Part shown: in pieces, positions 22,774 through 34,439 of the stretch
Layout of the letters: each line of letters opens with the position of its first letter
Numbering within the stretch: position 1 is the stretch's first letter
Source: Mucor racemosus
Lineage: Eukaryota > Mucoromycota > Mucoromycetes > Mucorales > Mucoraceae
Direction: 5' to 3'
Assembly: GCA_027405735.1 (NCBI GenBank)
Contig: JAPEHQ010000017.1
Location: forward strand, 999,501-1,063,500
Length of the DNA: 64,000 bases
The notes under the pieces: generated by a model
The model's database searches: none
Seen by the model: the letters and a program-made list of their open reading frames with translations, nothing else
Told to the model about the DNA's origin: nothing
Program-made: the position numbers and the translations under genes

Positions 22774-23787
22774 TATGATTTTATTATATTTAAAACTTGG
22801 TAAAAAAAAAAGTTGTAAAAGAAGAAAGAGAAAAGAGAAAAAGAGAAAACCAAATGAGAAAAAAGGAAAAAGAAAAAAATAAAAAAAAACTAAGGGGAGG
22901 GGGGTCTACCTATAGTATGGGGCACACAACACACACACACACACACACACTGTGTTATTCCCTAAATACGTATACACACCAACAATAATCATGCGCGTTA
23001 GGTGTCTCTTTTTTGTCGTTGTCGGCTACTCAATGTCGATGACCTAATGTGGTACACAAATAAAGAATTAAAAAGCGCTAAAAGTGTGTATCAACATTTC
23101 TAAATAGAATGAATATATATATCTAAAGTAATCGACAATGTAAAAGAAGAAGGTTTATCGAGAAATACAACGGTACTTGCAAGCTATAAATAGGGCAAAT
23201 GTCTGTTAATTTACACTATTTTTCCCAAGAGCGGCATAATAGTAGTATAAATTTTAATTTCAAGGATACACTCACTGCTCGCTTAATGACAAAAATGCAT
23301 ATACTAAAGCAGCCAATGATCACCAAGTCCAAGATTTATACATAGATGTAAAATAGCCATCTTCTAAATGCTACATTTATATATTTTATCACCAATGTAG
23401 AATATTTCTCAATACAACTACCAAATAGTAATCAGCTCTTTTTCATTTTCGTCCAATAGAAAAGCTTATTATCACATGCTTGTTTGAATATTTGATATTT
23501 ACTATCATGCTAAATTAAAATTCATGCATTTTTTAATAAAGGTTTGCCCAATTTTGCAGTTGTTCAAATTATAATCTTCTTTCTTTCTTGTCTATAAAAT
23601 AAGCAATTCATATAGCAAAGCATTTTCTGTTCTTGATTCAACAATAAGTAGATGTTTAATAAATCTATTCATTAGAGCTCCATCTTCGATGACTTTCATA
23701 CTACATCTAAAAATGATATATACAAATAAACATTTTTTTTTAATTCTATATTCTTATTATTATCATCAATAGATTTAAGCAGCTCAC
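22774..23787. other. 14-3-3 promoter and intergenic stretch
   Basis: 22797-22910 is almost pure purine on the plus strand (a pyrimidine-rich promoter on the sense strand of 14-3-3). 23000-23780 shows no gene. Confidence 0.45.
22929..22950. repeat. (AC)11 microsatellite
   Basis: Uninterrupted AC dinucleotides upstream of the 14-3-3 gene, within its C/T-rich promoter region. Confidence 0.9.
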
Positions 23788-24340
23788 ATGTTTTGCCGTA
23801 TTAACAAGAAATACATAATGACTTATGACAAGTATAGAAAAGAATACAGAGAATCTGGTTTTGCTTTAAACAACAAAATAAAGCAAACGAAAGAAATTCA
23901 TCATATAATTTCTTTGCCTGAATGCAAACTCGAGATCCCTCCAAAAAGAAACCTCGATGCATAAACGTTTACAGGCGAAATAAAGCCCAAAATTCCATTG
24001 AAAAAAATTGATCATCATTACGGAAATGAGTTAAACAGACTTAAAACATCCTTTAACAAACTCAATGAGAAAGATGAGCGTGAGCTTGAAGAGAAACAAA
24101 TGAGATACCCATTTTGTAGATGAATATACCTTATCATCGGATCTATCAACAGGGTGTTAAAAGAGTAGGAGAGAAAAGACAAAGAATATGACGAAAATGA
24201 GAAACAAGTATTTCATAACTTCAATTTAACTTCTTCATTCAGTATTCCTATTGATTTTAAGTATACAAGGCCGGTGCTCAAAGATGAAAAAGATAAATTT
24301 TGTACCTGGAGAAAAACTGGTAATTATAAAAGTATGTATA
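23788..24340 (+). pseudogene. Decayed protein-coding gene of unknown family
   Basis: From an ATG at 23788 a frame of about 110 codons with protein-like, Lys/Glu-rich content continues (YIMTYDKYRKEYRESGFAL, then LNRLKTSFNKLNEKDERELE) with a single internal TAA near 23960; a second frame after 24150 continues in the same style (DKEYDENEKQVFHNFNLTSS). The mixture of long coherent frames and few stops marks a recent pseudogene or an unspliced gene. No family recognised. It abuts the left edge of a truncated repeat B. Confidence 0.35.
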
Positions 24341-24559
24341 GTATTGACTTGATTTGAATAAATTAATAAACTCATGTCAGTCTATTTAGTCTCTAAAAAG
24401 CATTTATTTCTATTTAGTGGCCAACAACTAAGAAGGGGAAAACAAGATGTTGTCTTCTTGTATATCATTGCCAACTATCAAAGGTACACCATAATTATTA
24501 CTTATTAGCTTGTTATATGTTATTAATAATTGATTTACTAATAAATCAATTTTTATAGA

Positions 24560-25513
24560 TCAAAAGTAAGTTTGTTCTGGTAAAGCATTGAATAAATTAG
24601 CTTGGGACAAAGAGGGTAAAAAGGTGACAATAGGTCCCAGTGATGGCCATGTTTATCTTTACGGTGATGTTGGAGGGGTAGGACTAAAACTTAATGCAAA
24701 TCACCTCTAGCGCATTTATTATCAAGTAAGACTATATTATCGTCAAATAAACTACCACACAATATTAACATGATACATGACGTATAAATATTTACAGTAA
24801 TAAGCTTGAATCAAGTGGGTACAGCATCGTAAATTCTTGAAAAAGTTCTCAAATGTTATAAAACTTCTTATTTTTAAGACTTACAAAGCTTATAAGCGGA
24901 ATATTAATTTTAAAAATTATTTTTGTCCAGATCATCAATTTTGACATTTTTTTAATTTTTTTTTCTGATTTTGGAAATCTAGAGTTAATTATACTACCAA
25001 TTATAAAATAAAAAATATGCACATATACAGAATTTAGCGCTCTATTTGTTCAATAAAAAATAACAAACATTTTTATTGCAAAATATTACATGAAAATCCT
25101 TTAACCAAAATCCTGTTTTTTGAGCAAAAGTGCAAATTTTCATTACTTGACATTTAATATTAAGCTTTTATAAAATGCGTATTAGTTATAGCTACAATTT
25201 TCTCTCATAATGTAGTATATTGAAACGTTTATTTTGGTATCAAAATTTGATTTTTCTGTTTTTTGATCAAAATCATGAGTGTTGGTAAGGATAAAATGAG
25301 CCCCGAAAATGTCCGCTACAAAAACTGAATTTTCAGACCGTACGTGGTTAAATATCAGAAAAGTCTTTTAAAAAAACGCTTTTTTATTTAAAACTTAAAT
25401 AATACCATAATCGTAGGTCTAAGAGACTGAGCCGTGTTCGATGTTGCTATGATGCTCAATTACGGCGTCGCTCTGCGGGCTCGCTTTTGCAATTTTTTAA
25501 CAAATCTATGATA
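24560..25513 (+). repeat. Repeat family B, copy 2 (left-truncated)
   Basis: Begins within the dynein exon (LNKLAWDKEGKK at about 24576-24680) and runs to the GC-rich tail motif near 25454, then is interrupted at 25518 by a solo LTR; the family B sequence resumes at 26102 (GACGGACTGTTTTTCTGG). Confidence 0.65.
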
Positions 25514-25518
25514 TGGCG

Positions 25519-26101
25519 TGTAATGTGATTTATTGAGACTTTGTAAATTAAAATCAACGTAAAAAGTACCGTTTATTAGAATGAATTAAATATGGGTTTA
25601 TATAGTTATTGGAATTGTGTGATAAGATCTAATGGACAGGGATCCATTAGATGTGACAATAGATATTATTATTAATGTGTATGGATATAACATGTTATGT
25701 TTCAGTTGTAATATTGCTATAAGTTATGTTTTATTATCAGCTCCTGGGTGACAGGAACCAGTTACTGGATAGATAAGATCTGCTAGATTTGTTGGAGATC
25801 TTCTATATATCGAATGTTGTAATTCTGATAGATCATAATGAGTCAAACATTTCAGTTTCATTCATGCAAAACCTTGCCTCATTCCTTATATAAACACTAC
25901 AAGGAAATCATTACATGACCCCTTGTAGATTTATCTGTCTTGTACACTCTCTTTACTTTTATTTATTCACTAATAAATATCTAATTTACAAATAAGAACA
26001 CCAACCTTCATCAATTCAGTGATCACCAATTTATAATAAGAATAATATCTATAAGTATATTATCCACCTTTGTTGTTCGCCCAAAATTACATACCATTAC
26101 A
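25519..26101 (+). mobile_element. Solo LTR, family X
   Basis: 583 bp beginning TGTAATG and ending CATTACA, exact inverted ends with the canonical TG...CA of LTRs. Flanked by TGGCG (25514-25518) and TGACG (26102-26106), a 5-bp target duplication with one later change. It sits inside repeat B copy 2: the sequence on both sides joins into the uninterrupted family consensus. A TATA-like TATATAAAC and a downstream AATAAA-like run occur inside. A second, inverted copy spans 28288-30247. Confidence 0.75.
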
Positions 26102-26139
26102 TGACGGACTGTTTTTCTGGTAGAAAAACATATGTTGAC

Positions 26140-26290
26140 ACATATTAATCACACTTAATACATAGTAAGAATTTACCAAAAAAGTAATAGTCGATTATAA
26201 TCAGTAACACCAACAACACCGACCTCTAGTACTTTTTTCTTAATAGACTCAATCTATTATATGATCATAGTATTTATTACACAAAACATA
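26140..26290 (+). mobile_element. Truncated LTR, family D (3' part)
   Basis: About 150 bp resembling the right half of the LTR at 26352-26693 (ATTAATCACACTTAATACAT ... TTATTACACA). No left end. Confidence 0.5.
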
Positions 26291-26351
26291 TAAAACATAA
26301 TTAAAATACCTAATAGCCTTCGGCTATAGGTACATAACAGTTATGACAAAC

Positions 26352-26693
26352 TGTAATGATTCACATTACATGATGTTTCAACAATAATTGCATGAATCAG
26401 TTTCGGTTATATAATCCATATAAATATGTAAATGTTGAATCAGATATTGAACATTAGTGAAAATATCTATTTCTTTCCTTTGTTAATAATTTTAATTCAA
26501 ATAAACTTATTATCACAACCCCAACCGATCTATTACTTAATACTACTTGTCCAATATTAATTACATTTAATACATCATAGTAAGTATTGACCAAAGTAAT
26601 AGTCAACTACAGTTAGTAACATCAACAACGTCCACCTTTTGTACTTCTTTCTTAATAGGCTCAACCTATTACAAGATCATAGTACTTATTACA
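26352..26693 (+). mobile_element. Solo LTR, family D
   Basis: 342 bp, TGTAATGATTCAC ... TTATTACA, flanked by a perfect 5-bp target duplication CAAAC (26347-26351 and 26694-26698). Related to 34093-34436 and to the start of an LTR at 63808. No internal domain, so formed by LTR-LTR recombination. Confidence 0.75.
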
Positions 26694-26699
26694 CAAACG

Positions 26700-28287
26700 T
26701 AGTTGACAAGCAAAAGTTTACATGCGAAAAGTCAGCTTTTTTATAATAATACAGTACACTGCGACTGTAGTGTGTGTTATCTTGTATTCCCTGCGGGCAA
26801 TACGTCCATATTTTTTTAGTAGTAGAATAAACGTTGTAAGCATTGAAAAAATAATGAAGTAGTTGTTGCTTTGAGGTAAATTATTAAAAAAATGATTTTT
26901 TTTCTGAAATTCCAAAACACCCATTTCCTTTTTTAAAAAAATATGAAAACAATTTATAAGAAAATCTTTTTCGAATAAAAATACAAACATACTGCTGTAT
27001 TCCATGTCACCTTCTACAAATCTACATCCTAATCTGATACACAGATACTATGATAGTGGCTTGCACAAATCCATGGTATAGCCGATACTTTGGAAGGAAG
27101 TATCAACTACGGATACTCTATTTTTCCATGTGGCTCAATAGCACATTTAGCTCATTTTATGACAGCACATTAATAGGCGGCGCTACTAATATAAACATTG
27201 ATCTCAGGGCACGGACCTGTCCTCAACAAACTAAATAAGAACAAGACAAATACTAATTATGAAACATATCAACTAGGGCTATAACTCAACACGGTACATC
27301 TCAGATTTGCTGAATCAATATGGATAATACTTATTATATTAATCTATTGGTTCTCTAGTTATAATCTCAGTAGTAAATAGTAATAGATATAAAATACCCA
27401 TACTTTTAGATCTCAATAAACCGTAGAAGACTTCTTTTAGTTTTGAGATACAGTTGGAAAAGCTGATACATTATTGTCTCTTTTTATTGTATTTTATTTA
27501 TAAACTCAAAAGATAATTCACATACAGTATGTATTTGAATACAAAGATGAATATATTTTAAAATTAAATAAATTTCTTGCATATTTTACTTTTATAAATT
27601 CTTTAAAATTTGTGATTTAGTAGACTTTTTTTGAATCCGGTTGTACCACCTTATACTTTTCAAGTTAAACCATGTTATTAGACTAATGCTGTAGTATGCT
27701 GTGTTTTATACTTTACATAAAATAAGCCTTTGAATAATTAGTTATATAGTCGAATCTCAATTTTTGTAAAAAATTTCGATACCTGCATATCGCAACTGCT
27801 TGAGATATTTAAAAAGTCACGTCCGGACAGTCCGGTAATTTTTTTCTAAAAATTTACAGCTTGGAAATATTATTAGATGGCCGCCACCGGAGACTATTCG
27901 GCCTTTTTGGAAGAATGATGACTGGCAAAAATGTGAGTTACATACAGTACACTACGGGAAAAAATAATGATTAAACATGATAAAATGTGATAAAATATGA
28001 TGAATAATGTAATAAATCCATGTTAACATTAATTAATGTACGTAAATATACGTAAATAATATCATTTATTTATATTGTTTTAATGTTGTCATGGCTTTTC
28101 TAGTTGAATAATGTTAAAAATCAAAAATCACATTATTTTTTCTTCATAGCAGTACTTTTCCTTTCCATAGTGGTAGAGGAAACAGGACTCGCAGCAAAAA
28201 ATAATGTACTGTATTTTTAATGAGGATCAATGGTAAATAATTATTTGTAACTAAAGAGGATCATTTTTAATATCTAATTAATTTTGA
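26700..28287. other. Unassigned AT-rich repeat-block sequence
   Basis: No gene. Short frames only. A candidate small element with loosely inverted ends (about 27945-28190, GGGAAAAAATAATG and its approximate complement) was seen but is too degenerate to define. Confidence 0.35.
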
Positions 28288-28314
28288 TCTATCAGAACTA
28301 CAACATTCGATATA

Positions 28315-29959
28315 CAGTGACCCCCAAAACTGTCCCAATGTTTCCTAGTTTTGAGTTTAGTATGATTTTCAGGTACAACAAATATATTTAAAGTACGACA
28401 TATTTTATATATTTCGGAAGATCAATTAATTTCCTTTTATATTAAACTAAAAAAATCTCGAATTTCATTGGTCCGCTATATTTATACCCTGTCTGGGACA
28501 GTATATGCATTGGGACAGTTTTGAGAGCTTACACGGGAAAAAATATAATCCTATTTAATAGTCCGTCCAAAGGCCGTTTCTTTCCAAATATACTTTCACA
28601 CAATTGGGCATGCTATCAAAAACTTTTTGGCACTCCTCCTGTTTAATGGTGTTGTACCAAACCTCAGTTACACGCTCCGAAAGATCAAGGATTCATTTGG
28701 GCGCTGTTTTGTACTCATTAAGCCTCCTCTTTAATAAGATCCACATATTTTCGATCGGATTCAAGTCAGGAGATAGCGGAGACCAATTTATTACTTCGTA
28801 GTCTTGATCCAATAGATATTCCTTGACTAAATTTGACGTATGCTTTGGAGCATTGTCATGCTGGAAAATGATCTGATCACGACGAAGGCCTAATTTATCC
28901 AAAGTAAAATTGAAAGTCCGCTCCAAATCGTCTTCAAAGATTTGTTTATACAAATGTCGATCCACAGTACCCTCAATTCTGCATATCTATCGAACTCCGG
29001 CATACGTAATGGCCCTCCAAAACATGACACTCCCACCGCCATCTATAACGGTCATCTTCACATAATTAGATTTCAAGCTCTCACCGTCTCAAATCCAAAG
29101 CCAGCTTCTTCCATTTAAGTTAAATCTATTAATGTTGGTCTCATCTGATCAAATCACCCTTTTCCGTTCGTCGGAAGTCCAATCCTTGCGAAGATGACAC
29201 CATTCTAAACGCCTTTTAATATTAGCCGGAGACAGCATAGGTTTTTTAGGCTTGATAATTGCTCCTATGCTCCCCCTACGGAGCGATTTCGGACAGTTTC
29301 CGGGCTTTTATTAACTCCGAAATTACTCTCAAGTAGTTTAAAATGTTACTTGAATTTTTGACTGCTTTTTTTGTTGCTTGGCGAACACAAAACCTTTCAT
29401 CAGATTCAAACAGCAATTTAAGTCGACCCCTTTTAGACACACCCAAACTTGTGCAACACCGTTTTTTAATTTTTTCCACAACAGGCTTACCTACATGCAA
29501 TATTTCCGCAACTTGGCGCACTGATTTACCGGTGTTTAAAAGACTAATGGCATCATTCTCCTTATTCTCCTGAAGTTTTTTCATATTAATTTTCAATAGG
29601 CCAAAGCACCAGAATCTGTATATGAAATATGCATCTTTTTTATTTTCTTTACCCAATTAGGTGTTTATTTACTGATTTCCAAGCGCTCAAGATACTAGTG
29701 CAAATTATGGTTCTACAATCATCGATTATCTAAAAATCAAAAATGGCTCTCAAAACTGTCCCAATGCATATACTGTCCCAAATTGGGTATAAATTCAATT
29801 GACCAATAAAATTCGAGATTTTTTTAATTTAATATAAAAGGAAATTAATTGATCTTCCGAAATATATAAAATATGTCGTACTTTAAATATATTTGTTGTA
29901 CCTGAAAATCATACTAAACTTAAAACTAAGAAACATTGGGACAGTTTTGGGGGTCACTG
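28315..29959 (-). mobile_element. Tc1/mariner transposon with long inverted ends (defective)
   Basis: 1,645 bp starting CAGTGACCCCCAAAACTG and ending in its reverse complement, bounded by TA on both sides (28313-28314, 29960-29961), the Tc1/mariner target. The inverted repeats extend about 215 bp at each end (to about 28530 and from about 29747), and contain a second internal copy of the motif ACTGTCCCAATG. Encodes a broken transposase on the minus strand. Confidence 0.88.
28555..29584 (-). pseudogene. Tc1-like transposase remnant
   Basis: Frame pieces in order: N-terminal helix-turn-helix (NTGKSVRQVAEILHVGKPVV), VIWSDETNINRF with the first catalytic Asp, an area with stops, IFQHDNAPKHTS with the second Asp, and LSPDLNPIENMW with the third acidic residue. 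The HTH and catalytic triad are recognisable, but several in-frame stops and a frame change between 28970 and 29280 make it non-functional. The inverted ends are intact, so it could still be moved by an active relative elsewhere. Confidence 0.85.
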
Positions 29960-30256
29960 TATAGAAGATCTCCAACAAATCTAGCAGATCTTATCTATCC
30001 AGTAACTGGTTCCTGTCACCCAGGAACTAATAATGAAACACAACTTATATATAGCAATATTACCACTGAGACATTAACATGTTATATTCATACACATTAA
30101 TAATAATATCTATTGTCATATCTAATGGATCTCTGTCCATTAGATCTTATCACACAATCCCAATAACTATATAAACCCATATTTAATTCATTCTAATAAA
30201 CGGTACTTTTTATGTTGATTTTAATTTATAAAGTCTCGATAAATCAAGTTTCATAT

Positions 30257-30796
30257 TGTTGAATGCCACCTAGTATCATACGTTATCAACTTCAACAGTA
30301 TCAATCCATCATCTTATTACTACAATCTATGGACTACGACATGTATTGAAGTGCAAAGACTTGATATCGGATATAAGAAAATCCTAGCGTACTAAGTTTA
30401 ATCCACCAGCAATTATCAAGAACGCTTGGACCTCAATTATGACACCATATTATTTCATCCCAGCGGTTAATCAATCAAGTAGCTGTCAAATCAACATACA
30501 AGCACATTTAGCACAGCATTGAAACAAGACAACTCACAAGCTCTGCAAGAACAGTTAAATTATGATTGATCCATTTCCATCCAGAGATTACTATCAAACA
30601 GATCTAATGGTTCAATAGTACCTCAAATTACATCTCAGGATCTCAATATCAAACCAATAAAAAGGGGCCATATTTCTATATCTAAATAAATGATATCTTG
30701 TTTTTATTATATAGTTAAATAACTGATTCATTACTCATTCTCTTTTAATTGTATTCTTTTTTAAGTATTATCTATCAAACCTGAAAATATACGACA
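30257..30796 (+). mobile_element. Solo LTR, family F, copy 2
   Basis: 540 bp, TGTTGAATGCCACC ... ATATACGACA. Flanks CATAT (left) and CATAC (right) fit a 5-bp target duplication with one change. Aligned by eye with 40494-41041 and 9049-9930. Confidence 0.65.
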
Positions 30797-30922
30797 CATA
30801 CTGTATATAAGTTCAAATCTTCTGTGAATATTTTTGGGTGCTCATACAAGTCCACTGAAGTTGAATCACCACTTCTATATTAAAAATAGGGTTGCATGTA
30901 ATGGCATATTTAAGTATAAAAC

Positions 30923-31239
30923 AACAAGAGCCGAGCCTTGGACGAGCTTGAACAAAGCTCGCCACAACTAGCCAAGCTTTTGACTTCTTTTCAAAAAGTT
31001 CAAATTTAAATAATAATTAGTAAATAATATGACATTATTAATTTAGGTAATTGTCAATTGACATTCATAAGTTTGCTTTACTTTAGATATTTGTCACTGG
31101 AAAAGTAAAATAAAGCTCGCATTGAAATGATGAGTTTTAGTCGCTGCATAAAAAAGCTCGTGTGGGGTAAACGGTAAACGAGCTCTAGTCATGCGCAAAA
31201 AAAAGCTCGGCTGCATAAAAAAAGCTCGGCTCCTTGTTT
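30923..31239. mobile_element. MITE-like element rich in AGCTCG motifs
   Basis: About 317 bp with inverted ends AACAAGAGCCGAGC / GCTCGGCTCCTTGTT and at least eight copies of AGCTCG or CGAGCT distributed in both orientations inside. It lies just to the left of repeat B copy 3. Motif clustering near ends is typical of transposase-binding subterminal repeats; no ORF. Confidence 0.5.
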
Positions 31240-31302
31240 AAAATAATTAGTTTTAGATTGGCCTTTGTCATAAGGCTGCTGGCTAATGATACGTTAGATA
31301 TT

Positions 31303-31497
31303 ACTGTAAATGAATCAGTCAATTTAATTTATGGAATTTGGATGCATACAGTATACCGAAGAACCATTTGCAAGTAGTACTTAGTACTTAAGTTGGTTCC
31401 GATCATGTATTGAATAAATTGGTTTGGGACAAAAAGGATAAAAAAGCGGCAATAGGTTCCAGTGATGGTCATATTTATGTTTATGACATTGGAGAGA
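31303..31497 (+). pseudogene. Captured dynein intermediate-chain exon, copy 3
   Basis: Encodes recognisable LNKLVWDKK and IGSSDGHIYVYDIGE with changes in the upstream VDG part. Broken by stops. Same exon edges as copies 1 and 4. Confidence 0.6.
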
Positions 31498-33359
31498 TAA
31501 GACTAAAACTTAATGTAAATCACCTCTAGCGCAATAATTATAAAATAAGACTATATTATCATCAAATAAACTACCATACAATATTAAAATGTATAACAAA
31601 TTACAATAATAAGCTTGAATCAAGTAAGTACCGTTTATATATATACTTAAGATAGCCAGCTAAAATACAGTTAGAACAAGATATATTTATTTAAATATAT
31701 GTATAAGGAAAAAAGGATGAAGATGTCAAACTATGAGTATAATAAAGATCAGGTATTTATAAGTTTTAGGAGCGCAGATATAGAATATAGCATTTGATAG
31801 TTCAACATTGATTTCATAAGCTGGAAGACCACTTGTATAAGTTTTTGATGGGAACAGATTGACCAGAGCCAGTTCCGACAAGGAGAAGGCAAAGTTAAGT
31901 AGATCGAATATTTTTTGATGGTTGATTAAACGGGAGAATATTCTTTACAACAGAAAAAATTGATGTGAATGGCAGGTAAAGAAGATTTACATTGGCTCAT
32001 CAGCTTAAATAATATTACATCATCTTAGACTAAATATAATATATAATATAATCACTCCTCCACCTTATTCCATAATTGAAATAAAGTTGATATGCATCGT
32101 TCCTTACAGTTCCTAACTCTAATGATCATGTCCAGATAACCTATTAAGAACTTACAATAAGCCATACCTTCTGCGCTCATTCTTAGTATTACATATCACA
32201 TAATCCAGCTCAATATTTTTTAGCCAGTATCCTAAACAGGTACAGCATCGTAAAGTCTTGAAAAAATTTCCAAGTATTATAAAATCTCTTATTTTTAAGA
32301 CTTACAAGGCTTATAAGCGGAATATTAATTTCGAAAATTACTCTTGTCCAGATCATCAATTTTGACATTTTTTAATTTTTTTTTCTGATTTTGCAAATCT
32401 AGAGTTAATTATACTACCAATTATAAAATGAAAAATATGCACATATACAGAATTTAGCGCTCTATTTGTTCAATAAAAAATAACAAACATTTTTATTGCA
32501 AAATATTACATGAAAATCCCTTAACCAGAATCCCGTTTTTTGGACAAAAGTACAAAGTTTTATTACTTAACATTTGATATTAAGCTTTTATAAAGTGTGT
32601 ATTATCTATAGCTACAATTTTCTCTCATAATGTAGTATATTTAAACGTTTATTTTGGTATCAAATTTTGATTTTTCTATTTTTTGATCAAAATCATGAGT
32701 GTTGGTAAGGATAAAATGAGCCCCGAAAATGTCCGCTACAAAAACTGAATTTTCAGACCGTACGTGGTTAAATATCAGAAAAGTTTTTTAAAAAAACGCT
32801 TTTTCATTTAAAACTTAAATAATACCATAGTCTTAGGTCTAAGAGACTTAGCCGTTTGATGTTGCTATGATGCTCAATTACGGCGTCGCTCTGCGGGCTC
32901 GTTTGTGCAATTTTTTAACGAATCTATGATATGACAGACGGTTTTTCTGATAGAAAAATGTATGTTTCTATGATAACAGATATTGTCTGTTTTGTTTATT
33001 TAGTTTATGGTTCTTCATGCGCTGTAATGCTGCTTTTACATTGACCGAAATGAGCAATTTAGCAGGGTTGTAATTGCGCTAAATAATGTAAAGCCTTGAA
33101 AGTCCTTTTCTACGTGTGTTGGTTCTTTCTTTTTGTTTTCATATTCCAAGGATATATTTACTGTTGTTTGATAAGGCATATCAGACTATCAAGCGGATAT
33201 TCCTTTCTTTTATCTGAATACGCATGCTAACATAATGGACTAATAATGTTTTTAATTTACTGTAGGTAGCAGCCTCCTATATTAGAGATTGATATTTTTA
33301 TTTAACCGCATTCTAAGATCAAACATCATTATTTACTACTACTGTATTGTTGAACATAC

Positions 33360-33507
33360 CACTATGAAAAAAAAATCCCTTAATTCTCTTGATTATGCCA
33401 CATTAAGGAAAATAAGACAAAATTTAAAAAAAATAAGCAGTGTAAATTTTCTTATTTTCCTTAATGTGGCACAATTAAGAGAATTAAGAGATTTTTTGCT
33501 CATAGTG
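33360..33507. mobile_element. Near-palindromic MITE, 148 bp
   Basis: Two arms of about 65 bp are near-perfect reverse complements (CACTATGA ... and ... CATAGTG; internal landmark GCCACATTAAGGAAAATAAG in the left arm and its complement in the right). Flanked by TAC on both sides (33357-33359, 33508-33510), a 3-bp target duplication. Its CACTATGR ends match those of the 3.9-kb element at 43297. Confidence 0.7.
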
Positions 33508-33618
33508 TACTTGTCGATCTGATTATCTTAGTTATATAGTCAAAATATTATCAGAAGGAAAGGATTATTGTTTATTATTACAAAGCAAAATATTATTTTA
33601 TATACTACTTTACAGTCA

Positions 33619-33753
33619 CTAATCCTTCTGTGCTTTAACCATTTTGGTGAGACGTTCTACAACCTTCTTAGGCTTGAATATCCGTTTCAGATTTCTATTT
33701 AACCTTTTGACAGATCCAGGCACATCTATATCTTGCAAAATGACATACTGTAC
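33619..33753 (-). pseudogene. Isolated C-terminal coding fragment
   Basis: About 44 codons reading VQYVILQDIDVPGSVKRLNR and then a Lys/Arg-rich stretch to a TAG stop. Protein-like and basic, but with no upstream frame; it lies in a segment absent from repeat B copy 4. Probably the end of a transposon gene brought in with this insertion. Family unknown. Confidence 0.35.
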
Positions 33754-34092
33754 TTCTTGATTACCAGATCAAATCGAAGACAATAATATTTATATTTACT
33801 CAATGAAAAGCTAGAACTGGCTACAAACCCACGAAATGTCCCAAAAAAGTGATAAAACTTCCAATGGTATAGAAATACAAAAAAAGAATAATCTGACGTC
33901 TTGCTTAATAGCCATAGTTTTGATCGTAGCTATGCTTGAAAACAAATCTTTTTACAGCTGACAATCCGTAAACTAAAATAGTAAGTTTGAAGAAGGTTGA
34001 TTTGTTTAAATTTTATGTGTGATAAAGCAACATATATAATCTTAGGTTTGTCTAGCATATAAATTTAAGTAGTAAGTGTTATTCAAGTTTAT

Positions 34093-34436
34093 TGTAATGA
34101 TCCAATTTACATTACATAAGCAAATCGCACATATAAATAACAACCAAGAACGGATCAATTGCACATTAGTAAACTTATCTGTTCTTTCGTTTTCTCTTCT
34201 TATATTTATAACCACAATCCAAATAAATATATATTGTTACTTATTTATTATTTTTGTTACTTATAACCAATTATTATATAATCCCATATAATCAATCATA
34301 GGTAATAATCGTATAATACTAGTAATAGCAATTACAATTAGTGACACCAACCTCTCATAACCAATCATAGAGTCAAAGTCAGACATATAATCCTCCATAT
34401 TATATATCCAGTTTGACAACCAATTGATCTACTACA
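34093..34436 (+). mobile_element. Solo LTR, family D
   Basis: 344 bp, TGTAATGATCC ... TCTACTACA, with perfect TTTAT target duplications (34088-34092, 34437-34441). It interrupts repeat B/E: AAGTTTAT on the left joins ATGCTCGAGC on the right as AAGTTTATGATCGAGC in copy 4. Confidence 0.75.
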
Positions 34437-34439
34437 TTT

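Larger units (their letters stand above)
28288..30247 (-). mobile_element. LTR family X, inverted and truncated, split by a Tc1 element
   Basis: 28288-28312 and 29962-30247 together match the reverse complement of the first half of the LTR at 25519-26101 (landmark GATCTCCAACAAATCTAGCAG). The Tc1 element 28315-29959 interrupts it. The other half is missing and the outer end is cut at about 30247 next to LTR F. Confidence 0.65.
31249..34092 (+). repeat. Repeat family B, copy 3 (several insertions)
   Basis: Contains the dynein exon (about 31303-31497), a 600-bp foreign insert at about 31634-32235, the GC-rich tail motif at about 32874, and an insert of about 400 bp at 33360-33755. It continues to 34092, where an LTR interrupts, and its E part follows at 34440. 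Confidence 0.65.

Noticed and set aside
27945..28190. Possible MITE with GGGAAAAAATAATG ends
   Set aside because: Ends match only loosely and no target duplication could be found.
31634..32235. 600-bp insert in repeat B copy 3 as another solo LTR
   Set aside because: No clear TG...CA ends or target duplication; recorded only as an insert.
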